The notes beneath the pieces were generated by a model. It was not told the origin of the DNA, made no database searches, and saw only the letters and a program-made list of their open reading frames with translations. Shown one piece after another: positions 32,862 through 41,046 of a stretch of 64,000 nt of DNA. The stretch comes from Sulfurovum indicum (GTDB taxonomy: Bacteria > Campylobacterota > Campylobacteria > Campylobacterales > Sulfurovaceae), in NCBI RefSeq assembly GCF_014931715.1, contig NZ_CP063164.1:1116001-1180000 (forward strand), read 5' to 3'. Position numbers and translations under genes: made by a program. Positions within the stretch are counted from its first letter, which is position 1, and each line of letters opens with the position of its first letter.

Positions 32862-33524
32862 ATGCGGACCCTGTTTTTGTTACTTCTCCCTGCTCTGCTC
32901 TCTGCCGGCTCCAACAGCCTGGAACATCAAGGTATCAAGGTCACAGCCAATGGCAAAACCTACAGTGTCAAACGTATTATCCCCAAAGAGTGTAAAAGTG
33001 TTCCCATAAACAACGAAATGCTCTGGACAGGCAACTATGCCAACCCAAAAGTGCCCGAAGCCTGCAAATCAACCTATGTACATACCAAAGGGAAGCTCCT
33101 TCCCATGCATCTGGATGAAGAGCTTGAAACATACGGTGAACTGGAAGTGCTGGCAACGATTAAAGAGATGCAGACCGATAAAAATCTTCTGCTTATAGAC
33201 AGTCGCAAAGAGAGTTGGTTTGAATACCGTACGATACCCGGCGCGGTCAATGTACCGTTTCACTATTTTAAAGAACGTGAAAGTTATGAGTTTCATTTTG
33301 AATCTGCACTCAAATCTTTGGGGGTTACGATAACTAAAGATGAAGAGTATGATTTCAGCCATGCCAAAACACTGGTACTTTTCTGTAACGGTCCATGGTG
33401 CAGCCAGTCACCCAGTATGATCTTTGCACTGCTTGAGATCGGATATCCGGCTGAAAAGATCAAATGGTACCGGGGAGGAATGCAGGACTGGCTCGGTGCA
33501 GGAATGACGTCTACAAGAGATTAG
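32862..33524 (+). CDS. Exported rhodanese-domain protein
   Basis: 220 residues with signal peptide (1-16, LFLLLLPALLSAG). A small Cys-containing N-terminal part precedes a rhodanese domain: LLLIDSRKESWFEYRTIPGAVNVPF, then the active-site loop LFCNGPWCSQSPSM (nucleophile Cys about 175) and YRGGMQDWLGAG. It is expected to bind or transfer sulfane sulfur in the periplasm, which fits a sulfur-oxidising lifestyle. Periplasmic sulfurtransferase role is inference. Confidence 0.88.
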   Translation: MRTLFLLLLPALLSAGSNSLEHQGIKVTANGKTYSVKRIIPKECKSVPINNEMLWTGNYANPKVPEACKSTYVHTKGKLLPMHLDEELETYGELEVLATIKEMQTDKNLLLIDSRKESWFEYRTIPGAVNVPFHYFKERESYEFHFESALKSLGVTITKDEEYDFSHAKTLVLFCNGPWCSQSPSMIFALLEIGYPAEKIKWYRGGMQDWLGAGMTSTRD

Positions 33525-33552
33525 TACTCACAGAAAGAAGCGGTAAATCCTT

Positions 33553-33702
33553 CTATAGAAAGAATATCCCTATCATCAGGCCAAAGAAAGGAATCATTGC
33601 CAGCATATAGACCTTTCTTTGGCTTTTCAGGGTTTTCCAGACACCCCAGAAAAAAAGAACAAGTGTCACAAGAAAGATCAAAATGACCATTAAGTTGTTC
33701 AT
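33553..33702 (-). CDS. Small membrane protein (49 aa)
   Basis: A short gene: MNNLMVILIFLVTLVLFFWG, a basic turn (KTLKSQRK) and a second hydrophobic helix ending GLMIGIFFL. GGAGAAG lies eight bases before the start. The ATG overlaps the stop of the upstream gene as ATGA, which implies translational coupling and supports it as real. Two-helix hairpin topology. Function unknown. Confidence 0.65.
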   Translation of the reverse strand: MNNLMVILIFLVTLVLFFWGVWKTLKSQRKVYMLAMIPFFGLMIGIFFL

Positions 33703-33914
33703 GAGAGCTTCTCCAGGTCCTCTTTGTAGAGCCTGTCGACCATTTTAATGCTCTCAAGTGCATTAAGCAGTATCTTCTTGGTCGATGCGAGCGGCTTCAT
33801 ATGCGTGTTGGTGTACTGCTTGTCTATCGTCTCATCGGTTACAAGCTCCATCACCTCTTTCTCCAGTTCTGCAATGATCTCATTGATCTTCTCTTCTATA
33901 AATATCACATCCAT
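33699..33914 (-). CDS. Small helical protein of unknown function
   Basis: 71 residues (MDVIFIEEKINEIIAELEKE and further amphipathic helix). Start ATG 33914 is chosen because GAGGG stands eight bases upstream; a GTG nine bases earlier is possible. Highly charged, no membrane segment. Coupled by a 4-bp overlap to the small membrane protein gene and 42 bp from mogA, so probably one transcript. Confidence 0.65.
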   Translation of the reverse strand: MDVIFIEEKINEIIAELEKEVMELVTDETIDKQYTNTHMKPLASTKKILLNALESIKMVDRLYKEDLEKLS

Positions 33915-33956
33915 CTCATACACCCTCTTTTAAACTATTATTTTCACTATCGGCGA

Positions 33957-34487
33957 TCACTTTTTTGGTCTGAAGACTTTGATCACCTCTTCATTGGCTT
34001 CCATATAGTTCCCGCCGATCAGGTCGATACAGTAAGGTACTGCGGGGAATACCGCATCGAGACACTCACGGATCGATTTTGGTTTTCCCGGAAGATTGAT
34101 AATGAGAGAGCCGTTGCAGATACCTGCTGTCTGGCGGGAAAGAATGGCTGTGGGTACATACTGGAGACTCACCGCCCTCATCTGTTCTCCAAACCCGGGA
34201 AGCAGTTTCTGACAGACATTTTCTGTCGCTTCTGTCGTTACATCTCTTGGTGCAGGACCTGTACCCCCTGTAGTCACGATAAGGTCACAGTTCATATCGC
34301 GTGACAGCTCTATAAGTGTCGTCTCAATGATACTCTGTTCATCCGGTATACAGCGGTACTCATACTCACATTCATTCAACAAATACTCTTTCATTGTATC
34401 CATTATCGCCACACCGGAGATATCTTCATATATACCTTGTGATGCCCTGTCGCTTGTGGTTACCACACCGATCTTTATCTTATCCAT
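33957..34487 (-). CDS. mogA: Molybdopterin adenylyltransferase
   Basis: 176 residues of the MogA/MoaB fold. VVTTSDRASQGIYEDISG is the N-terminal signature, VTTGGTGPAPRDVTTEA the substrate-binding loop and LPGKPKSIRECL the C-terminal block. It adenylates molybdopterin before molybdenum insertion. The RDVTTEA form is closer to MogA than to MoaB. The gene is 3 bp from the SDR gene upstream, suggesting co-transcription. Confidence 0.92.
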   Translation of the reverse strand: MDKIKIGVVTTSDRASQGIYEDISGVAIMDTMKEYLLNECEYEYRCIPDEQSIIETTLIELSRDMNCDLIVTTGGTGPAPRDVTTEATENVCQKLLPGFGEQMRAVSLQYVPTAILSRQTAGICNGSLIINLPGKPKSIRECLDAVFPAVPYCIDLIGGNYMEANEEVIKVFRPKK

Positions 34488-34490
34488 ATT

Positions 34491-35306
34491 TCATCCTATT
34501 TTCAGTAAAAGTTTATCCATTAAAGTTGTACTCAAAACTCTCTTTAAGTATCCTAAAAGATAGGTCGCTTTGGTAATGTAGTAGCGTGGTTTCGGATGTT
34601 GTGCCAGTATGATCGTGTACACAGTTTTGGCAACGGCATCCGCCTCAAGATTGAAAGGAACCGTACTTTTGTCCGCATTGAGGTTCTTTTCGTACTTCTC
34701 TTTGAATATAGAATGTTCAATATCGATATTCTCTCTAAGTTTCTTCATGGCCGTTTCCCTGAAATGGCTGGTAACCGGTCCGGTATTAAGCAGTACAGGA
34801 TAGATATTTGTGCCGTGAAGTTCCAGTCTCAGCGTATCGGTCAGCCCCTCTACTGCATATTTTGCGGCATTGTACGCCCCTCTTCCGAAAAGTGATATGA
34901 GTCCCAGTACCGAACTGTGCTGTATGATCTTGCCATATCCCTGTCTGCGCATCACCGGTATGATCTGCCTGGTACACTCATGCAGACCAAAGACATTTGT
35001 CTCAAACTGTTCTCTGAGCAGATCAGTACCGATATCTTCTATGGCACCTGGTTGTCCATATCCGGCATTGTTGAACCAGACATCGATCTTCCCTTCAAGT
35101 TCAAGCACACATGCTATCACCCTGCTGATAAGCAGAGGATCGGTCACATCCAGCTGCATGGCATTCTCAAACCCCCGTTCCCTAAGCATCCTGACATCTT
35201 CCGGATCCCTGGCAGTCGGGTAAACGGTGATGCCTCTCTCTTTCAGATAGATAGCTGTTTCAAGCCCAATACCCGTACTGCATCCTGTAATGACGATATT
35301 GCCCAC
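34491..35306 (-). CDS. Short-chain dehydrogenase/reductase
   Basis: 271 residues, classical SDR. Cofactor motif is TGCSTGIGLETA (TGxxxGIG). NNAG occurs at about residue 84, catalytic Ser in QHSSVLG, and YNAAK carries the Tyr and Lys. An Arg after the second strand (TARDPEDV) suggests NADP(H). The C-terminal 40 residues include a hydrophobic helix (RYYITKATYLLGYLKRVL). Substrate unknown. Confidence 0.85.
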   Translation of the reverse strand: MGNIVITGCSTGIGLETAIYLKERGITVYPTARDPEDVRMLRERGFENAMQLDVTDPLLISRVIACVLELEGKIDVWFNNAGYGQPGAIEDIGTDLLREQFETNVFGLHECTRQIIPVMRRQGYGKIIQHSSVLGLISLFGRGAYNAAKYAVEGLTDTLRLELHGTNIYPVLLNTGPVTSHFRETAMKKLRENIDIEHSIFKEKYEKNLNADKSTVPFNLEADAVAKTVYTIILAQHPKPRYYITKATYLLGYLKRVLSTTLMDKLLLKIG

Positions 35307-35491
35307 TTTTTTCCTTTACACTGAGACTACTGCCTGATATATCTCGTGAATTATAGCATGAATGAAGCCCTTTTATTATCTCAGGCAGGTATAATGCAGT
35401 ATAATATTGATAAGATTATTTTCCAACCATGCATCCAGGATCGCCACACATCTTGCTGATGCCTGTTTCGGGATCATACAAAAGAGGGTTT

Positions 35492-36499
35492 ATGTCACTG
35501 TCAAAACATACTGTCGGATATGGTGTTATGGTAATGGCTGCAGTGGTCATTGTTCTTGCAGGCATAAAAGCGGCTTCTGTCATCATTGTCCCTTTCCTGC
35601 TTGCATTCTTTCTTGCAATCATCCTCGCTCCGCTTTTTTTATGGCTGAAAAAGAAAAAAGTTCCACAGGGTATCGCCCTGCTGCTGATCGTTATACTTCT
35701 GTTCGCTTCCATAAGTACACTGGTAATACTTATAGGAACATCCGTACAGGACTTTACACAGAATGTCCCCACCTATGAAGCAAAGCTGCGAACGGATTTT
35801 CAAAACCTTCTTGCCCTGCTCGACAATTACAACATCAAAGTTCCCAAAGAGGATATCCTGTCCATATTTGCCACAAACAGTGTGATGGAATATATTGCCA
35901 AAACACTCAAGTCACTAGGCGGGTTGATGACCAACTCTTTTATGATCATCATTACGGTGCTCTTCATGCTTATGGAGATCTCCCAGTTCTCCAGAAAGCT
36001 TGAACGCACGAACTCCAACAGCCTGCACTCTTTTATCAAGGTCAGCGATAACATCAAACACTTCATTCTGCTCAAATCAATGACCTCTGCCGCAACAGGT
36101 ATTTTTGTTACAGTCGCGCTGAAAGTTCTGGGAGTGGACTATGCTATTCTCTGGGGAGTAGTCGCTTTTTTACTGAACTTTATTCCCAATATAGGCTCTA
36201 TCATCGCCGCTGTACCTGCTGTACTCATGGCGCTGGTACAGTTTGATCCGGGAACAGCACTTGCGGTAACAGGTATCTATGTTGCCATCAACATCACTAT
36301 CGGGTCTATCATAGAACCCAGGATCATGGGTGAGGGACTGGGGATCTCTACTTTGGTCGTATTTCTCTCATTGATCTTCTGGGGCTGGCTGCTTGGGCCG
36401 GTCGGTATGCTGCTTTCCGTACCCCTTACCATTATGCTCAAGATCGCACTGGATGCGAAAGAGGATACAAAGTGGATCGCCACACTATTGGGAAATTAA
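35492..36499 (+). CDS. AI-2E family transporter (PerM/TqsA-like)
   Basis: 335 residues from ATG 35492, which has AAAGAGGG six bases upstream; upstream in-frame starts lack one. About eight membrane helices occur in the AI-2E pattern. The C-terminal signature GVVAFLLNFIPNIGSIIAAVPA is very characteristic, followed by IIEPRIMGEGLGIS. Proposed roles in the family are export of small signals or ions. It is convergent with the glycosylase gene, with a 4-bp overlap of the ends. Confidence 0.88.
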   Translation: MSLSKHTVGYGVMVMAAVVIVLAGIKAASVIIVPFLLAFFLAIILAPLFLWLKKKKVPQGIALLLIVILLFASISTLVILIGTSVQDFTQNVPTYEAKLRTDFQNLLALLDNYNIKVPKEDILSIFATNSVMEYIAKTLKSLGGLMTNSFMIIITVLFMLMEISQFSRKLERTNSNSLHSFIKVSDNIKHFILLKSMTSAATGIFVTVALKVLGVDYAILWGVVAFLLNFIPNIGSIIAAVPAVLMALVQFDPGTALAVTGIYVAINITIGSIIEPRIMGEGLGISTLVVFLSLIFWGWLLGPVGMLLSVPLTIMLKIALDAKEDTKWIATLLGN

Positions 36500-37170
36500 A
36501 GGGCTGATTCCAAGAGAGAGATATCTACTTTCCGACCCTTGATATATGTTTTCGCAAACTCTACGATCTTTCCATGAAAGCGCGCATAGAGTGTAGAAAG
36601 AGGAAGGTCGTAACCGTACAGCAGAGTGACCTTTTCTCTATTCTCCTCTATCCCCTCCTGCAACCACTCCTGCATCTGCATATAGTGATCGAACCTGTAC
36701 CCAAAGGCACTCAGAAGCCTGCCGGTATAGCTGTCTACTACCATTACCGGCCGGTGACAGGCATAGCAGAGTATGGAGTCTGCACTCTCCATACCGATCC
36801 CTTTCTGCGCCAGCAGCCACTCTCTGTCCACCTCTTTTTGAAATAGTGCAAAACAGCCATATCTCTGAATGATACTGCTGCAAAGCAGTTTGAGTCTCAG
36901 GGCTTTGGTATTGTAAAAACCGCTGGGTTTAATAAGGTATGCTATCTCCTTCTCAGAAGTACAGCTCAGCGCTTCCAAAGAGAGCAGTCCATGTGCTTTC
37001 AGATTATCAAGGGACTCTTCTACTTTCTCCCATTTTGTCTGCTGTGTCAGCAGTGCACCGACCACCACTTCAAAAGTTCCACTGTGTGGCCACCAAAGTG
37101 GATCTCTGCTGCTCTTTAGATAGCCCATATTTTTGAGCCCACGTAGTAGATCATAACTGCTGTGCAACAT
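36496..37170 (-). CDS. HhH-GPD DNA glycosylase, MagIII-like (3-methyladenine glycosylase)
   Basis: 224 residues of the endonuclease III superfamily. The N-terminal block (WWPHSGTFEVVVGALLTQQT), helix-hairpin-helix LLAQKGIGMESADSILCY and the catalytic Asp in VVDSYTGRLL are present. The C-terminal [4Fe-4S] cysteine loop of Nth/MutY is absent, as in Helicobacter MagIII. It would excise alkylated adenine. Start ATG 37170 follows AGGGA; an upstream GTG at 37188 is weaker. Confidence 0.82.
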   Translation of the reverse strand: MLHSSYDLLRGLKNMGYLKSSRDPLWWPHSGTFEVVVGALLTQQTKWEKVEESLDNLKAHGLLSLEALSCTSEKEIAYLIKPSGFYNTKALRLKLLCSSIIQRYGCFALFQKEVDREWLLAQKGIGMESADSILCYACHRPVMVVDSYTGRLLSAFGYRFDHYMQMQEWLQEGIEENREKVTLLYGYDLPLSTLYARFHGKIVEFAKTYIKGRKVDISLLESAL

Positions 37171-37177
37171 TGTTTCC

Positions 37178-37600
37178 CTAACCTTCACGTGCAGAGAGGT
37201 AGTCGGTCACGATCCTTGCATGGTCAAAAAGCAGTCTCTTAAGAGGAATAGCATCCAGTGCATAAACTGCTGCCTCTTTGGCATCGTCTCCGCCCTTTGG
37301 CGTTCCCTCCGCTCTTGCAACATAGACCACACTCACTGTATGAAACCGAGGATCTCGCAAAGGGTCAGAATAGATGCCAAGCAGTCTGCTGACAGTAACA
37401 TCCAGACCCGTTTCCTCTTTCATTTCGCGTATAAGGGCATTTTCCACACTCTCGCCTACATCAACAAAACCGCCAGGCAGTGCCAGCCCCCTTGGTTCGT
37501 TCATGCGCTCAATGAGTACGATGCCTTGAAATCTCTCTTTTTCATATATTTCAATGATACCGTCCGTAGCAAGATAGGGTGTTTTAGGTGTGAATGCCAT
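37178..37600 (-). CDS. Nudix hydrolase
   Basis: 140 residues. The Nudix box is complete: GGFVDVGESVENALIREMKE followed by ETG. YLATDGIIEI at the N-terminus and FHTVSVVYVARA resemble ADP-ribose or nucleotide-sugar pyrophosphatases. Start ATG 37600 has GAGG eight bases upstream; a TTG at 37645 would extend it by 15 residues with no family resemblance. It is 7 bp ahead of the glycosylase gene, suggesting a shared transcript for damaged-nucleotide handling (inference). Confidence 0.88.
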   Translation of the reverse strand: MAFTPKTPYLATDGIIEIYEKERFQGIVLIERMNEPRGLALPGGFVDVGESVENALIREMKEETGLDVTVSRLLGIYSDPLRDPRFHTVSVVYVARAEGTPKGGDDAKEAAVYALDAIPLKRLLFDHARIVTDYLSAREG

Positions 37601-37648
37601 AGTGTGCCTCGCTGTTTCTCTTTTTACCCTCTTAAAAATCTTCAAAAC

Positions 37649-38164
37649 TCAGGGCAGTTTTAACAGGTGTCCTGCATCTTTGATAAAATAGGTTGTACCC
37701 AACGGTGCAAAGAAATCCAATGCCGACAGGGCATCAATGATCTTGTCTTTTCCTCCCAGAAACACTTCAATGACCGTACCGCGTTCTTTTATCTGCCGCA
37801 GTTTCTCTTCTTCCCAGACATATCCCAGAAGTGTTTCAAGCTCTTCTTCGGTTCCAATATTCAGACAGGATGACAGATCCTCTTCTGCCGGGTAGGTGAC
37901 ATTTTTCAGAAACTGCTCTACATAGGCATCTTTGCCTGCTTTGAAGTAACGGAGCTGTGCACGGATAAAACTTGCTTTCTGATTCTGGAAAAAAGCTGGA
38001 GAGAGCAAAATAAGACGGTCTACACGTTCACTGCTTTGGAGTACATGCTCCAGTGCCTGCTGCGCCCCATAACTGAAACCTGCTACACAAAGCTCACTCT
38101 GGACAAGATACTCACTGAAAAGTATCTCCTCTCCCTTTAATGAGAAACCGTTAAAATATTTCAA
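37649..38164 (-). CDS. bioV: BioV-like pimeloyl-ACP methyl ester esterase
   Basis: 171 residues of a minimal alpha/beta-hydrolase. From TTG 38164 the protein begins LKYFNGFSLKGEEILF, which matches the start of Helicobacter BioV as I recall it. AGGA stands nine bases upstream. The nucleophile elbow is GFSYGAQQALEHV, and the C-terminal His is in DAGHLL. BioV removes the methyl ester from pimeloyl-ACP to supply biotin synthesis. The gene overlaps the dead-ftsH gene by 14 bp. Longer ATG starts (38188, 38203) add residues not seen in the family. Confidence 0.75.
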   Translation of the reverse strand: MKYFNGFSLKGEEILFSEYLVQSELCVAGFSYGAQQALEHVLQSSERVDRLILLSPAFFQNQKASFIRAQLRYFKAGKDAYVEQFLKNVTYPAEEDLSSCLNIGTEEELETLLGYVWEEEKLRQIKERGTVIEVFLGGKDKIIDALSALDFFAPLGTTYFIKDAGHLLKLP

Positions 38165-39821
38165 GCAGTATTTTCCTACACGCTTCATGAGTAATATTCT
38201 CATGTTCCAGAAGGTAAGCAGAAACTTCTTTCAGTGCCCTGTCAAGCGTTTTAAGCAGTGCTTTCAGCTCCGAGACAGACTCTCTCATCAGTGCTTCCTC
38301 CTCTGCGGGTGTGACAATGAAGTTCTCGCTCATAGAGTATTCATAGATAACTTTTCGTACCAGTTCTTTTGCCTGCATAATATCATGACTTGCATTGGTA
38401 AACTGTTCATTGTAGTGTATCTGCGTTGCAATACTTCCGGCAAGATAGACTTTGATACGGTTGAGCAGCACTGAACGGGAAAGTATCTCATGCTCCTGCA
38501 TGAGCAGACGTGTCGTAACGATACCTATCTTCTCAAACTCCACATCCAGCCAGGTAGCGACAACTGCCTTGGCCCCCTGATAGAGTGCCTGTATCTTTCG
38601 TTCCTCTTCGGTAAAGCTCAGGATCTTGCGTTTTCCAAGCAGTACTTTCTCCTTAACCGCCTCAAAGTCAGATGTTTCCACCACATTTCGTCCTTCACGC
38701 ATTGCATGGATCGCTGCTTCGTTTGTAAGCGTATCAAGTGCTGCTGAATTGAACCCGACGGTCATACGTGCTACATATTCAATGTCAACCTTGTTGGGTT
38801 TATGTGCCAGATAGAGTTCCAGTGTTTTTGCCCTGTCTTCAAGATCGGGCAGTGAGATATGAATGCGTCTGTCAAAACGCCCGGCACGAAGAAGGGCTTC
38901 ATCGAGTACATCTATCTTGTTGGTTGCTCCAATAACAATGACCCCGGAACTATCTTCAAAACCGTCCATCTCGGTAAGGAGCTGGTTAAGTGTTGCTTCC
39001 CGTTCATCGTTTCTGAACTCTCCCCGGCTCTTTCCGACTGCATCGATCTCATCGATAAAGATAATGCTTGGTGCATACTGCTTCGCCTTTGTGAAGAGTT
39101 CGCTTACACGTTTGGCCCCCATCCCCACATAGATATGTACGAACGACGCACCGCTCTGATAGAAGAAGGGAACGCCTGCCTCTCCTGCCACCGCCTTGGA
39201 GATAAGTGTCTTTCCGACACCCGGAGGTCCTACAAGAAGGACACCTTTAGGCAAGCGGATATCAAGTTCACGGTACTTCTGCGGTTCACGCAGGAAATCT
39301 ATGATCTCCTCAAGCTCCTCTTTGACATCCTTAATCCCCGCTACATCGTCAAATGTGACATTCGATCTCATAGGCCGGATGGGAGAATCTTTGGCTTCAC
39401 TTCCCTGTTGTACCGCTTCGATCTGTCTGATCTGCTGCATACGGCTCTCTTTCATGAAACGGAAAAGAAAGATAAAAGCACCGACAAGAACAAGCAGTGA
39501 AAAGAGATCATACAAATGGGAAGGCTCCTCTTTGACCTCTACGGGATATTTACTGAAAAAAGCATTTTTATTGATAGCATCTTTATAGACTTTGTACTGC
39601 CCCTCATCCGTCTTGATACGGATGTATTCTCCATCCACAATGAGCTTTTTGATCTTCTCTTTGTTGTAGAGTGCGTTGGCCTGCTTGTGTGTGATCAGTT
39701 TATCCGTATCCCTCAGCATGGCAAATACAATCAGTACGATAAAGAGACTCAAAAGTCCAATGATGATCTTCAGATTCTTGCTATCGAAACCTTTAAACCT
39801 AAATTTTCGCACTGTTTCCAT
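38151..39821 (-). CDS. FtsH-like AAA+ protein lacking the protease zinc motif
   Basis: 556 residues from ATG 39821 (GGAGG nine bases upstream). Two N-terminal membrane helices flank a small periplasmic domain, as in FtsH. The AAA+ module is intact: GPPGVGKT (about 198-205), FIDEIDAVG, and the second region of homology ATNKIDVLDEALLRAGRFDRR. In the C-terminal half, where FtsH has HEAGH, this protein has YQGAKA (about 414-419), so both zinc histidines and the catalytic Glu are missing. The third ligand Asp (NASHD) remains. It should unfold or remodel membrane proteins without cutting them, alone or in mixed hexamers with true FtsH. Confidence 0.88.
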   Translation of the reverse strand: METVRKFRFKGFDSKNLKIIIGLLSLFIVLIVFAMLRDTDKLITHKQANALYNKEKIKKLIVDGEYIRIKTDEGQYKVYKDAINKNAFFSKYPVEVKEEPSHLYDLFSLLVLVGAFIFLFRFMKESRMQQIRQIEAVQQGSEAKDSPIRPMRSNVTFDDVAGIKDVKEELEEIIDFLREPQKYRELDIRLPKGVLLVGPPGVGKTLISKAVAGEAGVPFFYQSGASFVHIYVGMGAKRVSELFTKAKQYAPSIIFIDEIDAVGKSRGEFRNDEREATLNQLLTEMDGFEDSSGVIVIGATNKIDVLDEALLRAGRFDRRIHISLPDLEDRAKTLELYLAHKPNKVDIEYVARMTVGFNSAALDTLTNEAAIHAMREGRNVVETSDFEAVKEKVLLGKRKILSFTEEERKIQALYQGAKAVVATWLDVEFEKIGIVTTRLLMQEHEILSRSVLLNRIKVYLAGSIATQIHYNEQFTNASHDIMQAKELVRKVIYEYSMSENFIVTPAEEEALMRESVSELKALLKTLDRALKEVSAYLLEHENITHEACRKILLEIF

Positions 39822-41046
39822 CAGGCTGGACCTCCACACGGTTTAAGAGTACCCAGTTGCTGCCAAGATCCTCTTCACTTCTGACCTCTACCTTGTTAAA
39901 GTACTGGTCAAAACCGTAAAATATCCCCTCTTTTCCATTTTCCAGAAGGACTTCCAGATTATCGGTATGTGCACGTCTGAAAGCATAATTCTTGGCCTTG
40001 ACCAGTTCAGTCAGTTCTCTATGCCGCTCTTTGGCGATATTCCCTCTGATCTCAGGCTTCATTGTTGCAGAGACTGTATTGTCACGTTTAGAGTAGGAAA
40101 AGGCATGAATATGGGTCAAAGGAAGTTCTTTTACACGTTCTATCGCCTCTTTCCACTCTTTCTCACCTTCTCCCGGATGCCCCACAATAAAATCCGTTCC
40201 CAAAGCATAGCCCAGGGAAGCAATTTTATTGAAAAGTCTGATATCTTCTTCAAAACGATTACGACGGTTCATCAGCTCCAGCATTTTGTCCGAAGTGTGC
40301 TGCAGTGCAATATGCAGATGCTTCGCCATCCACGGCTCATTCAGCAGCTCCATGAACTCATCATCGATCTGGATAGGTTCGAGACTTCCGATACGTATAC
40401 GTCTTACTCCGCGGATCATGCTCATCTTCTTGAGGAGTTTCGCCATGGAAGTTCCATGATCCTGCCCATAACTTCCCACATTGGTACCCGTCAGGATGAA
40501 CTCACCAAAACCATTGGCCGCAAGGCGTTGTATCTGTTCGAGTATCGTCTCTTCTTTATGTGATCGTGCCTTCCCCCGTACAGAAGGGATAATACAGTAA
40601 GAACAGCTGAAGTCACACCCCTCCTGAATCTTGATGAATGCCCTGCTCTTGCCTACGAACTCTTCGACTATCGTCGAGTCAATATGTTCAAGGTCACCGA
40701 TCTCGTAAAAACGGGTCTCTTTTTTCAGTATCTCGTTGATCTTCTCTTTTTCAGAGTGTCCCATGACTCCGAATACTTTCTTATCCTCAAACAGAGATTC
40801 TCCTTTGGAGTGGGAACCGCAACCGGCAAGGATCACTTTTGCATTGGGGTTTTTGCGCTTCATCGATGAGATATAGTTACGCACCGATGAGTCCGCACCG
40901 TTGGTCACAGTACAGGAGTTGACCACAATAATATCAGAACTGTTCTCATCAGTCGTCAGTTCAAACTCTTTGAGTCTGGAGATCATCACTTGTGTATCAA
41001 ACTGGTTGGTTCTGCACCCGAAGGTTTTAAAAAAGACTTTTTTCAT
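39799..41046 (-). CDS. mtaB: tRNA threonylcarbamoyladenosine methylthiotransferase MtaB
   Basis: 415 residues. The UPF0004 domain has cysteines in TFGCRTNQFD, VNSCTVTN and LAGCGSHS. The radical-SAM cluster motif is GCDFSCSYCIIPSVRG. A C-terminal TRAM-like part follows. TNQFD plus SVRGKARS distinguish MtaB from MiaB and RimO. It methylthiolates t6A37 in ANN-decoding tRNAs. Start overlaps the mscS-like stop as ATGA, and its end overlaps the ftsH-like start by 23 bp. Confidence 0.9.
   Translation of the reverse strand: MKKVFFKTFGCRTNQFDTQVMISRLKEFELTTDENSSDIIVVNSCTVTNGADSSVRNYISSMKRKNPNAKVILAGCGSHSKGESLFEDKKVFGVMGHSEKEKINEILKKETRFYEIGDLEHIDSTIVEEFVGKSRAFIKIQEGCDFSCSYCIIPSVRGKARSHKEETILEQIQRLAANGFGEFILTGTNVGSYGQDHGTSMAKLLKKMSMIRGVRRIRIGSLEPIQIDDEFMELLNEPWMAKHLHIALQHTSDKMLELMNRRNRFEEDIRLFNKIASLGYALGTDFIVGHPGEGEKEWKEAIERVKELPLTHIHAFSYSKRDNTVSATMKPEIRGNIAKERHRELTELVKAKNYAFRRAHTDNLEVLLENGKEGIFYGFDQYFNKVEVRSEEDLGSNWVLLNRVEVQPDGNSAKI

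Noticed and set aside
33521-33763. 80-codon minus-strand ORF
   Set aside because: It overlaps in another frame the coupled 49- and 71-codon genes, which have proper ribosome-binding sites and an ATGA junction.
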